This document shows, piece by piece, positions 1-6,799 of a stretch of 19,318 nt of DNA (positions within the stretch are counted from its first letter, which is position 1; each line of letters opens with the position of its first letter). The translations under genes and the position numbers were made by a program. The DNA is from Desulfurococcales archaeon. Its GTDB lineage: Archaea > Thermoproteota > Thermoprotei_A > Sulfolobales > NBVN01. Under the pieces are notes generated by a model, which saw only the letters and a program-made list of their open reading frames with translations, did not search any database and had not been told where the DNA came from. The DNA is taken from contig JAGDWE010000007.1 in the NCBI GenBank assembly GCA_023255965.1, positions 1-19,318 of the forward strand, in the 5' to 3' direction.

Positions 1-1
1 G

Positions 2-205
2 CTCCCCTCTCACGGTACCTCTAATCGTTTTCATTATTTCTAATTCCTTGAGCGGTGTTGATCCTCGGTGCAGGGTCGCTAGCCTCGCCAGCACCTCATG
101 GGGCTCATAGAGCCAAACGCCATGGAGCTCCCAACTGAGGATCCATCACTGCATGGCGGATCGCAGAGATGTGCTTGCATAGCTTCTCCTCTCACCATCA
201 AGCAT
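2..205 (-). pseudogene. Broken or partial reading frame at the left edge
   Basis: On the minus strand a frame starts at an ATG (203-205), runs 19 codons, meets a TGA at 146-148, then stays open to the window edge. The part after the stop reads like protein (WELHGVWLYEPHEVLARL, then LKELEIMKTIRG). I do not recognise a family. It could be a gene continuing off the window with a later start (GTG at the EVLA codons), a gene with a premature stop, or chance in a GC-rich stretch. It lies next to IS605-like hairpins, which fits a disturbed region. Confidence 0.3.
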
Positions 206-285
206 TCGTATGTGAACAAAAGTATTCAGATTTATCGCTAAATCTATAACAGCCTCATTCAATTTTTATTGTAAATCCATTGCAA

Positions 286-322
286 CTGAAAGCCCAGTCC
301 TCCAGGACGGGGAGGAGGTCAG
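286..322 (+). mobile_element. IS200/IS605-type right-end (omega-RNA tail-like) hairpin, copy A
   Basis: The segment begins CTGAAAG, contains the stem GTCC-TCCA-GGAC extended by flanking C/G runs, and ends GGGGAGGAGGTCAG. Archaeal IS200/IS605 elements carry a very similar segment just after tnpB, where it forms the 3' part of the TnpB guide (omega) RNA. No intact tnpB lies upstream, so this is an orphan end or a solo relic. Family assignment is from memory of the motif. Confidence 0.55.
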
Positions 323-479
323 ATCATAATTATCTCCTCTCCTCTTAAGGACTTATTGCAATGAATCTTAACTACTACTGCTTAGAGCGCTGGTATTCAA
401 CCCCACGGATCCACGAAACGTTCTTTGAGGTGACTTCTGAGATTCATTACTGAGAGAATTAGAGAACCCTAGCCTACAG

Positions 480-516
480 CTGACTTCGATTCTGCCCTAA
501 GGGACAGAACTTTCAG
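480..516 (-). mobile_element. IS200/IS605-type right-end hairpin, copy B (inverted)
   Basis: Read on the minus strand this segment begins CTGAAAG, forms the stem TTCTG(T)CCC-TTA-GGGCAGAA, and ends GAAGTCAG. It has the same length (37 nt) and the same head and tail as the plus-strand copy at 286-322, but a different stem with compensating arms. That pattern suggests a conserved structure rather than a simple duplicate. No tnpB is seen beside it. Confidence 0.5.
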
Positions 517-547
517 CCGTAACAGCTTCCAGGCTCTATTCGTTGAT

Positions 548-1063
548 TCATACGTTGATGCTACTTAACTTAGATGACGCTATAGCATTCGCTTCATCAA
601 TTATTTTCTTAACATCTTCGCTTACCGCTTGATTGATTTCTACACTATGGAACTCGCCCCTCATCTCACTAATTAAATCATTAACTTTATCATCTATGTC
701 CTCAATTACTATCGATAACTCTGGAATACTTGACGCATATTTCCGTAGATCCTTAACAATAACTTTAATTACCATTAAGTCCTTAACCGTAGCGCCTATT
801 ATAGTCAATGATTCAACCCTAGTAATCAGGACTTCAATTAATGCAGACATCCTAGCCAGCGAGTTAATTAGGCTGCGTAATGTAGTTAATTCCCTAGTAA
901 GGCCTTCCCTAAGCTTCGGATCCGCGTGATCCAGCCTACCATTAATCGCCTCAACTCTAGAGGAAAGCTTAGCAAGTAAATGATTAACCCTCCCATAACA
1001 TAGTTTAAGGTAATATAGTAATTTGATGAAGTCGTATTTGCTGCTCGACTTCCTCTTAAAGAT
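548..1063 (-). CDS. Snf7/ESCRT-III-like coiled-coil protein, start codon missing or non-standard
   Basis: The only standard ATG in frame is at 850, but the frame is open and protein-like back to 1072. It reads KRKSSSKYDFIKLLYYLKL, then long helices, about 171 residues if counted from an ATC codon at 1061-1063. The helix-rich pattern (a basic amphipathic first helix, a long RELTTLRSL.NSL coiled coil, then VKDLRKYASSIPELSIVIEDI) resembles archaeal CdvB/ESCRT-III proteins, which polymerise on membranes. The family call is inference. Just upstream on the same strand is a TATA-like TTAAATA (about 1104-1110) and an in-frame ATG four codons before a TAA (1073-1075), so the 5' end looks damaged. If ATC were ATG the protein would start MFKRK. 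Alternatives are a non-AUG start, a sequence error, or a decaying gene with translation from 850. Confidence 0.5.
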   Translation of the reverse strand: MFKRKSSSKYDFIKLLYYLKLCYGRVNHLLAKLSSRVEAINGRLDHADPKLREGLTRELTTLRSLINSLARMSALIEVLITRVESLTIIGATVKDLMVIKVIVKDLRKYASSIPELSIVIEDIDDKVNDLISEMRGEFHSVEINQAVSEDVKKIIDEANAIASSKLSSINV

Positions 1064-1192
1064 AGCAAACCCTTATTGATAACTCATAAAGACAGTATTT
1101 AAGTACCTTATCCCTCATAACTCAGAGTTCGGTGGAAACGTGGTTAAAGATGGGGCCTTAAATTAATGCAGGTACCTCAATAACTATTAAAC

Positions 1193-1200
1193 TTTATAAG
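1193..1200 (+). promoter_or_regulatory. TATA box of tRNA-Tyr
   Basis: TTTATAAG lies about 35 nt before the mature tRNA 5' end. That places the predicted transcription start near 1223 and leaves a short leader for RNase P to remove. Confidence 0.6.
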
Positions 1201-1231
1201 TATTTACTACGTAAAATTACTAGGCTGAGGA

Positions 1232-1318
1232 CCCGCCGTAGCTCAGCGGTAGAGCGCCCGGCTGTAGTGTGGGGGCGCAGTCACCGGGTGGTCGGGGGTT
1301 CGAATCCCCCCGGCGGGA
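1232..1318 (+). tRNA. tRNA-Tyr (anticodon GTA) with a 15-nt intron
   Basis: A full cloverleaf can be drawn. The acceptor is CCCGCCG/CGGCGGG with discriminator A. The D stem is GCTC/GAGC with a 7-nt loop. The anticodon stem is CCGGG-type (1257-1261 with 1284-1288), the variable loop has 5 nt, and the T arm is GGGGG-TTCGAAT-CCCCC. The anticodon GTA is at 1264-1266. The C1-G72 pair and A73 are the archaeal tyrosine identity set. The loop is interrupted after position 37 by TGTGGGGGCGCAGTC (1268-1282), the canonical 37/38 intron site cut by the splicing endonuclease. The mature tRNA would have 72 nt. CCA is not encoded. Confidence 0.95.
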
Positions 1319-1618
1319 CCTCCCAGGCCATTACGCCTTTCTCGATACCTTAACTCATTCCTAACTACTTCTAAATGCTTGATGGAAGATATAAGCCCGA
1401 ACTAAGTGCTTGGTTACCGCAGATACCGAGGACCGCAGGGCCGTAGTCCCCTGGGAATCTGGAGGCGAGCTATCGCAGGGAGCCCGCAGGAGGCGTGATG
1501 ACAAGCCCATCGAGAATTACTTGGTGGACGGGAGACGGGAGAACTCTTTAACTAAAGTTAATGAAATAAAATTCCTAAAATATCTAATAGGGGGCAGATA
1601 ACGAAGCCGGCGTCGGAT
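1319..1618. other. Intergenic stretch with a GC-rich patch behind a TATA box
   Basis: A TATA-like GATATAAG at 1386-1393 is followed about 25 nt later by a markedly GC-rich block (about 1416-1540) in otherwise AT-rich intergenic DNA. A TTG-initiated 63-codon frame (1410-1601) crosses it but has odd Arg/Asp/Gly-rich composition and no recognisable domain, so I do not call it a gene. Local inverted repeats (GCGA-GCTA-TCGC at 1465-1476, CAGGG/CCCTG) and a box-C-like GTGATGA (1495-1501) are present, but no box D. It could be a small RNA or an element relic. Confidence 0.35.
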
Positions 1619-2314
1619 GTGGTAACGGATGATATGAATTCCTGCCCGCCAACAATTAAACGTAGCCCAAGTACCTCATACCATATTAAATCAGCTGAGA
1701 AATCGATTAAACGCGTTGATGAATTTAGTATTGTATTATATAGTGAGACCTATGATCCATCGCATGATTCCTACCTATTAGCGTCTAAGGCAAGGTATTT
1801 AGGTAAGGTTATTGATTTAGGTTGCGGTGCTGGGTACTTAACCGCTAAATTAGCTGCGTTAGGTAATGAAGTAATAGCTATAGATCTCAGCCCATACGCC
1901 GTGTTGAGCACTAAAGACACCTTAAAGGTCAATGATCTATACAATGAAAGGGTTCATGTGCTTCAGTCTGATGGCTTAAAGGCGTTAAGGGCTAGTAAGA
2001 TATATAATGCTATTTACGTAAACCCCCCTTACCTGCCAGTTAACGAGTTCGATAGCTGGTTAGGAAGGACGTGGTCGGGCGGAAAGGATGGCGTCGAAGT
2101 CTTCATAAACATGATCTATGGATTTGATGAATTACTTCTAGAGGAGGGTGTCCTATACTTCATACTGTCAACACTGTCTAGTATGGAGAGTGTTAACGCG
2201 TACTTAAGTAGCTTAGGGTTTAAGGTTGAGAAATTAAGTGAATTATGCTTCTTTATGGAGTGCATAGAGCTCTACAACGCCGTAAGGCAGATTAATGGGC
2301 TTCACCTGCCTTAA
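1619..2314 (+). CDS. HemK2/Mtq2-type class I methyltransferase (release-factor glutamine N5-methylation)
   Basis: Expected role: it uses S-adenosylmethionine to methylate the glutamine of the GGQ motif in archaeal release factor aRF1, usually with a Trm112-like partner. The core shows YDPSHDSYLLA (the family's P..DS.LL entry motif, about residue 46), the SAM motif VIDLGCGAGYL (about 65-75), an acidic end of strand 2 (IDLS), and the catalytic NPPY (about 136-139) typical of amino-group methyltransferases. The first 33 residues do not match the family. GTG at 1619 and ATG at 1634 are both possible starts. It converges with and overlaps the translin gene by 23 bp. A related DNA or RNA methyltransferase role cannot be excluded. 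Confidence 0.8.
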   Translation: MVTDDMNSCPPTIKRSPSTSYHIKSAEKSIKRVDEFSIVLYSETYDPSHDSYLLASKARYLGKVIDLGCGAGYLTAKLAALGNEVIAIDLSPYAVLSTKDTLKVNDLYNERVHVLQSDGLKALRASKIYNAIYVNPPYLPVNEFDSWLGRTWSGGKDGVEVFINMIYGFDELLLEEGVLYFILSTLSSMESVNAYLSSLGFKVEKLSELCFFMECIELYNAVRQINGLHLP

Positions 2315-2915
2315 GTAGGTTTATTAGCCTAATCCTTAACTCAACATCAACCAAGAAGGCTCTTAAGTCCTCTAGTAATCTCCTAGCCACATCGACTTTA
2401 TGCCTCACACCAGGTATTAAGGCCTCTGGATAGTCCAAGCCCTTAAATGACTCGTATATATCGTTGGCTATGTTAAAGTAGGTCCATGCCTTCTCAACAT
2501 CATTTAGCCTAATGAGGCTTAATATATATCTCTTAAGCTCTCCTATTAAATCAAGCAAGCCTTGAACGTATGATAGGTAGTGCACGTTAAGTTCATCCAA
2601 CGACTTAATGCAGCCGTAGGTAACTACGCTTAGGAGCTGGACCGCTTCGACGTACTCAGATAGCGCTGATAGGTATAGGTTTGAATGCTTAAGCTCTGGA
2701 TGCTCCCTTAGCTTTTCCTCTAATTCATTAATTAAAGCACGTACATTGCCTATTAATTCCTCGGCATCCTTAATCCTACCTAAGTGGATATAGGTCACTG
2801 CTAAGCCGGAGTTACGTATTATATCCCTTGAGACCCTTATTAAGTACTCCCTAACCGTATCTTTAGATCTTAGAATTTCATCTACGACCTTCGCGTATTT
2901 ATCGATGTTAGACAT
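2292..2915 (-). CDS. Translin-family protein (archaeal translin/TRAX-like)
   Basis: Translin proteins are all-alpha and form octamers that bind, and in TRAX-like members cut, single-stranded RNA; they can act in tRNA 5' leader processing. Visible family features are SRDIIRNSGLAVTYIHLGR near the N-terminus, EYVEAVQLL in the middle (carrying the acidic residues used by nuclease-active members), GLLDLIGELKRYIL, and YPEALIPGVRHKVDVARRLLEDLR near the C-terminus. Length is normal for archaeal members. I chose ATG at 2913-2915 because GGTG lies 6 nt upstream of it; the alternative GTG at 2924 is part of that ribosome-binding site. It sits 22 bp downstream of the isomerase gene on the same strand, so the two are probably co-transcribed. 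Confidence 0.85.
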   Translation of the reverse strand: MSNIDKYAKVVDEILRSKDTVREYLIRVSRDIIRNSGLAVTYIHLGRIKDAEELIGNVRALINELEEKLREHPELKHSNLYLSALSEYVEAVQLLSVVTYGCIKSLDELNVHYLSYVQGLLDLIGELKRYILSLIRLNDVEKAWTYFNIANDIYESFKGLDYPEALIPGVRHKVDVARRLLEDLRAFLVDVELRIRLINLLKAGEAH

Positions 2916-2937
2916 ATATAACACCTTAACGAGTTGT

Positions 2938-3975
2938 TTACCGTGACATGAACTTAGGCAAGTTATCCTCTATAGGCTTCGTAATCACTCCCTTCTCGGT
3001 TATTATGGCTGTAATGAGCTCCGGCGGAGTTATATCGAATGATGGGTTAAGTACGTCAACGTTAGGTACCGTTATTAGTAACTTCCCTAATACGTATCTA
3101 ACCTCATTAGGATCCCTCTCCTCAATAACTACCTCATCGACTTTCTTTCTTAGATCTATCGTCGATGTAGGTGCTGCAACGTAGAATGGAATCCTATGTC
3201 TAGAGGCTACAACAGCTATCGTGTAGGTGCCTATCTTATTAATCACGTGCCCAGTACTTAATATCCTATCAGCACCCACAATGACCTTAGATATCATACC
3301 CTTGCTCATTAAATATCCCACCATACTATCCGTTATCAAGACCACAGGAATCCCCTCCTTAATTAACTCCCAAACAGTTAACCTAGCTCCCTGCAGTACA
3401 GGCCTAGTCTCCGTAGCAACCACCTTGATCCTCTTACCCGAATACCATGCAGACCTAATAACACCTAATGCCGTTCCGTAACCTGCGGTTGCTAGCGCTC
3501 CTGCATTGCAGTGAGTTAGGATTACGTCACCGTCATCAATAAGTTGGGAGCCATAATACCCTATCAGCTTATTTACCTCTATATCCTCTTTATAGATCTT
3601 CATTGCTTCCTCAATCAAGAGCTCCTTAAGCCTATCGACCTCTCCTACATAGCTCACTATTAATGACCTAAGTCTATCTAGGGCCCAAAATAAATTAACT
3701 GCCGTAGGCCTGGTCCTTTCGAATCTCTCTATAACCTTCATTAAGAAGGACCTAAATGAGCTAATATCTGATCCCTCAAACGAGGATGCCGCTAATGCTA
3801 CCCCAAACGCGGCGGCAACACCTATGGCTGGAGCCCCTCTAATTTCCATTCTCTCTATGGCCTCTGCTACTCTCTCATAGCTGCTCGATTCTACGTATGA
3901 TTCCTCATAGGGTAGTAGAAGAGTGTTTAACCACCTGACCTTTCCATTAATCCATTCAATTGTTTTGATCTCCAT
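2938..3975 (-). CDS. mtnA: S-methyl-5-thioribose-1-phosphate isomerase family protein
   Basis: This enzyme family converts methylthioribose-1-phosphate (or a related 5-deoxypentose-1-phosphate) to the ribulose form, in salvage of the methylthioadenosine left by polyamine and SAM chemistry. The 345-aa length is typical. Family landmarks are MEIRGAPAIGVAAAFG (about 43-58), THCNAGALATAGYGTALGVI with the catalytic Cys at about 156, ATETRPVLQGARLT (187-200), and VGADRI with the catalytic Asp at about 236. The eIF2B-like C-terminal part ends in NPSFDITPPELITAIITE. The cysteine motif distinguishes it from ribose-1,5-bisphosphate isomerase and eIF2B subunits. It begins with ATG and heads a two-gene unit with translin. 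It is divergent from the splicing-endonuclease operon, with a 71-bp shared promoter region. Confidence 0.9.
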   Translation of the reverse strand: MEIKTIEWINGKVRWLNTLLLPYEESYVESSSYERVAEAIERMEIRGAPAIGVAAAFGVALAASSFEGSDISSFRSFLMKVIERFERTRPTAVNLFWALDRLRSLIVSYVGEVDRLKELLIEEAMKIYKEDIEVNKLIGYYGSQLIDDGDVILTHCNAGALATAGYGTALGVIRSAWYSGKRIKVVATETRPVLQGARLTVWELIKEGIPVVLITDSMVGYLMSKGMISKVIVGADRILSTGHVINKIGTYTIAVVASRHRIPFYVAAPTSTIDLRKKVDEVVIEERDPNEVRYVLGKLLITVPNVDVLNPSFDITPPELITAIITEKGVITKPIEDNLPKFMSR

Positions 3976-4046
3976 AATTATATTACCTAAAAGGAAAGCT
4001 TATTCAAATTAAAAAACATTAGTGAACATAGTGAATAGGGATTGAA

Positions 4047-4553
4047 GTGATCGAGATAACTGTAATTGACGGCCGGTTTGTAGTTACCAATGGAGTTGAC
4101 GAGGTAAGAAACTTAGGCATTGGAACGTACGTTAAATCCATGTCAACATACTTGCTGGATATAGCTGAAGTTGCGTATCTAATATACACTAACACAGCTG
4201 CTCTAATAGTCGACGGAAAGAAGTTAACTATTGAGGATCTATTCACCAACTACTCAAAGAGCCCTAACGATTGGATCAAGTTCGTTGTACTATACGATTT
4301 AAGGAGCCGGGGAAGAAAGGCGAAAGCCGGTTTCTCGGATAACTCATTAGTATTTGAGCGAGACGGTAAGTACATCGTTTATGTAACTGAGGAGAACGCT
4401 CCAATAACCTCTAATGAATTAGTCAACTGGGTTGAGTCAGCGCTCTCCAAGGGTTACGAGCCTTTGCTAGCTGTTGTAGACGCGCATGGCGATGTAACCT
4501 ACTATAAACTACTTAACGTTAGGGTAAATGAGTTAAAGGAGATGATGGATTAA
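4047..4553 (+). CDS. tRNA-splicing endonuclease, structural (non-catalytic) subunit
   Basis: The C-terminal half has the EndA fold signature: YDLRSRGRKAKAGFSDNSLVF (about 83-103) and LLAVVDAHGDVTYYKL (about 140-155). In catalytic subunits the first motif reads RGY with the active Tyr, followed by a His before the YLV strand and a Lys before LAVVD. Here Tyr is replaced by Arg (R90), the segment before YIVYV has no His (DGKYIVYV), and the Lys position is not retained (GYEPLLAVVD). It therefore matches the beta subunit of the crenarchaeal alpha2-beta2 enzyme that cuts bulge-helix-bulge introns, such as the one in the tRNA-Tyr of this window. It starts with GTG and is first in an operon: its TAA overlaps the ATG of hisS by one base. 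The catalytic partner is not in the window. Confidence 0.85.
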   Translation: MIEITVIDGRFVVTNGVDEVRNLGIGTYVKSMSTYLLDIAEVAYLIYTNTAALIVDGKKLTIEDLFTNYSKSPNDWIKFVVLYDLRSRGRKAKAGFSDNSLVFERDGKYIVYVTEENAPITSNELVNWVESALSKGYEPLLAVVDAHGDVTYYKLLNVRVNELKEMMD

Positions 4554-5827
4554 TGAGGCTTAAGACCGAGCCCGTTAGAGGCGTGCGCGACGTCCTGCCG
4601 CCGGAGTCTGAGTTAATAAGGGCGTTAGTTAGCAAATTCATCTCTGTAGTTAAGTCCTATGGGTATTTAGAAGTAATACCCCCGACAATCGAATCGCTCG
4701 AGTTATTTACCCTCAAATCGGGGCCGGAGATCGTCAGATCTATGTATGCCTTTAAGGATAAAGCCGGCAGGGATGTATGTCTAAGACCTGAGCTAACAGC
4801 AAGTATTGCGAGGATTTATTTAAAGTCCTTAATAGCTGAGCCTAAGCCTATAAAGGTATTCTACGTGGGTAACGCGTTTAGGTATGAGGAGCCGCAGATG
4901 GGTAGGTATAGGGAGTTTACTCAGATGGGTGTTGAGTACCTAGGTGATGACAGCCTCTACTCGGATATAGAGTTGTTCCTGATATTAAGGGATTACTATA
5001 AGGCAGTAGGCCTTAGTAACTATATCATTAAAGTGAATAACATTGGAATCCTTAGGGAGCTATTTAAATCATGGGGCATCGATGATGAAACTCAGGACTT
5101 AATACTTCACTACATGGATAAAAAATTATTAGATGAAGCCTTAGCAGTAATTCGCCGTTACGATAAGGCAGATATAGAGATATTTAATGAGCTGACCTCA
5201 ATAACTACTGAAGACGTAAACGAATTAATAAAGTTCTCTAGTAAACTAAATGCTAATGCTGCCTTGAGGGTTAAGAAGTTAGCTGATTTAGTGTCAACAG
5301 CTAGTAGATTAGGGATAGGTCGTCTAATTATTGATTTAGGGTTCGCTAGAGGGCTTGCTTACTATACTGACATAATATTCGAGGTTAATGTTCCTGTGTT
5401 AAATATAAGTATAGGTGGTGGAGGTCGTTACGATACCTTAATAGAACTCTATGGAGGTCCCCCTACCCCAGCAACCGGGTTCGCGTTAGGTGTTGAAAGG
5501 ACATACCTAGCTCTAGAGAAGTTAGGCGTAGCTAGCAAATTAATTCAGGATGTTAAGGCTATGCTACTGTCCCTGGTTGATGACTACGTATTTATTGATG
5601 AGGTGGCAAGTAGTTTAAGAGCTAGTAACGTCTCAGTAGATGTTAGATTTGTAAGTAAGAGTAAGTTAGGAGATTACATAGGTATTGCTAGTAGGAAGGG
5701 TTATCAATATGTGGTAATTGTTGGTGAGAAGGAAGTTAAGTCGGAGAAGGTCACCGTTAAGAACTTAATAACCGCCGAACAAAGGGAGTGCGATGCAAGT
5801 GATGTAAGTAAGTGCATTGGTGCGTAG
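4553..5827 (+). CDS. hisS: Histidyl-tRNA synthetase
   Basis: This class II aminoacyl-tRNA synthetase charges tRNA-His with histidine in the cytoplasm. Order of landmarks: GVRDVLPPESELIR at the N-terminus (HisRS entry motif), a motif 1 region around residues 40-60, motif 2 as GNAFRYEEPQMGRYREFTQMG (about 105-125), the histidine-specific LGFARGLAYYTDIIFEV (about 262-278), motif 3 as ATGFALGVER (about 306-315), and a C-terminal anticodon-binding alpha/beta domain (about 330-424). The length of 424 aa is normal and no key residue appears missing. It is translationally coupled to the splicing-endonuclease gene (TAATG overlap) and lies 3 bp before dys. Confidence 0.97.
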   Translation: MRLKTEPVRGVRDVLPPESELIRALVSKFISVVKSYGYLEVIPPTIESLELFTLKSGPEIVRSMYAFKDKAGRDVCLRPELTASIARIYLKSLIAEPKPIKVFYVGNAFRYEEPQMGRYREFTQMGVEYLGDDSLYSDIELFLILRDYYKAVGLSNYIIKVNNIGILRELFKSWGIDDETQDLILHYMDKKLLDEALAVIRRYDKADIEIFNELTSITTEDVNELIKFSSKLNANAALRVKKLADLVSTASRLGIGRLIIDLGFARGLAYYTDIIFEVNVPVLNISIGGGGRYDTLIELYGGPPTPATGFALGVERTYLALEKLGVASKLIQDVKAMLLSLVDDYVFIDEVASSLRASNVSVDVRFVSKSKLGDYIGIASRKGYQYVVIVGEKEVKSEKVTVKNLITAEQRECDASDVSKCIGA

Positions 5828-5830
5828 GGC

Positions 5831-6799
5831 ATGGAGCTAAGCCCTGTGGAGGATGTATTTCTAAATCCCAACATGAACATCGAGGACCTTATTGAGGTCT
5901 ATGGAAAGATACATGGATTTAACGCTGGCCATCTATATGAGGCTATTAAAATACTAGATGAAATGCTTCACGAGGCTGATTTAAGGTTCATCTCATTTAC
6001 AGGCAATTTAGTTGCGACTGGATTAAGAGGCATCCTAGCCCAATTAATTCGTGAGAGGATATTTAACGTAGTTATCACCACCTGTGGCACCATCGACCAC
6101 GATGTAGCAAAGGCATTAGGCGGTAAATATCTAAGGAGTTCCTTCGACGTTAATGACGTTGACCTAAGGAAGGGGGGATACCATCGTATAGGTAACATCA
6201 TAGTCCATCAAGAACATTACGGGAAACTTATAGAGGACTTTACACGCAACCTCATTAGCGAGTTAGTTAAGGTTAGGAAGCGATGGGGGGTTAGGGAATT
6301 ACTTTACGAGGTCGGTCTAAGACTTAATGACAGTAAATCAATATTACATAACGCATCACTTAATAAGGTCCCTGTATATGTACCTGGAATAGTTGACGGC
6401 GCGTTCGGTACTGCGCTCTTCATACAGTCCCAATTCACGGGGTTCGAGCTGGATTTATTCAAGGACATGAAGGAGTTGATCGATTCGGTATTTACTTGTA
6501 AGAGGTCTGGGGCATTAATAATTGGTGGAGGGATAAGTAAGCATCACACACTCTGGTGGAACCAATTCAAAGATGGATTGGATTACGCTGTATATATAAC
6601 CACAGCTACCGAGTGGGATGGCAGTTTAAGTGGTGCTAGGACCAGGGAGGCAATCAGCTGGGGTAAAATTAGGTCCGGAGGGAAGCATGTGGTGGTTTAT
6701 TGTGACGCTACCATAGCCATCCCGGTAATCGCCTCACATCTAATTAACAGGTCGAGAACCTCTAAACTTCAGCGTGATTTAGCTAACGTTACCACGTAG
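5831..6799 (+). CDS. dys: Deoxyhypusine synthase
   Basis: It transfers the aminobutyl group of spermidine to a lysine of translation factor aIF5A, using NAD, which is the first (in many archaea the only) step of hypusine formation. Visible features are the NAD-site region SFTGNLVATGLRG and ITTCGTIDHDVAKALGG, the conserved HRIGNI, and YVPGIVDGAFG. The active-site Lys is in GGGISKHHTL (about K237), followed by EWDGSLSGARTREAISWGKI. Length is normal for archaea. It starts at an ATG 3 bp after the hisS stop and is last in the three-gene translation operon. Its 3' end overlaps the convergent permease gene by 31 bp. Confidence 0.95.
   Translation: MELSPVEDVFLNPNMNIEDLIEVYGKIHGFNAGHLYEAIKILDEMLHEADLRFISFTGNLVATGLRGILAQLIRERIFNVVITTCGTIDHDVAKALGGKYLRSSFDVNDVDLRKGGYHRIGNIIVHQEHYGKLIEDFTRNLISELVKVRKRWGVRELLYEVGLRLNDSKSILHNASLNKVPVYVPGIVDGAFGTALFIQSQFTGFELDLFKDMKELIDSVFTCKRSGALIIGGGISKHHTLWWNQFKDGLDYAVYITTATEWDGSLSGARTREAISWGKIRSGGKHVVVYCDATIAIPVIASHLINRSRTSKLQRDLANVTT

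Larger units (their letters stand above)
206..547. other. Gene-free stretch with two convergent IS605-type hairpins
   Basis: I see no convincing coding frame here. The stretch holds two hairpins of the IS200/IS605 right-end type facing each other (286-322 plus, 480-516 minus). It also holds a 9-bp inverted repeat, AATGAATCT at 360-368 and AGATTCATT at 440-448. The best reading is a graveyard of small transposable elements. Confidence 0.5.

Noticed and set aside
60..182. Plus-strand TnpB C-terminal relic before the first hairpin (a CMADRRDVLA-like reading)
   Set aside because: The frame is short, flanked by stops and lacks the paired CxxC zinc motif. The minus strand of the same DNA reads better.
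360..448. Inverted repeat AATGAATCT/AGATTCATT as transposon ends
   Set aside because: It is nine base pairs with no flanking target duplication and no enclosed gene. It may be chance in AT-rich DNA.
886..1068. Minus-strand 60-aa frame with TTG start
   Set aside because: It lies out of frame over the coiled-coil gene, whose own frame is much more protein-like.
1410..1601. 63-aa protein MVTADTEDRRAVVPW... with TTG start
   Set aside because: It has odd Arg/Asp/Gly-rich composition, no domain and no ribosome-binding site. The other frame (REPAGGVMTSPSRI) looks just as much like a relic, so coding is not supported.
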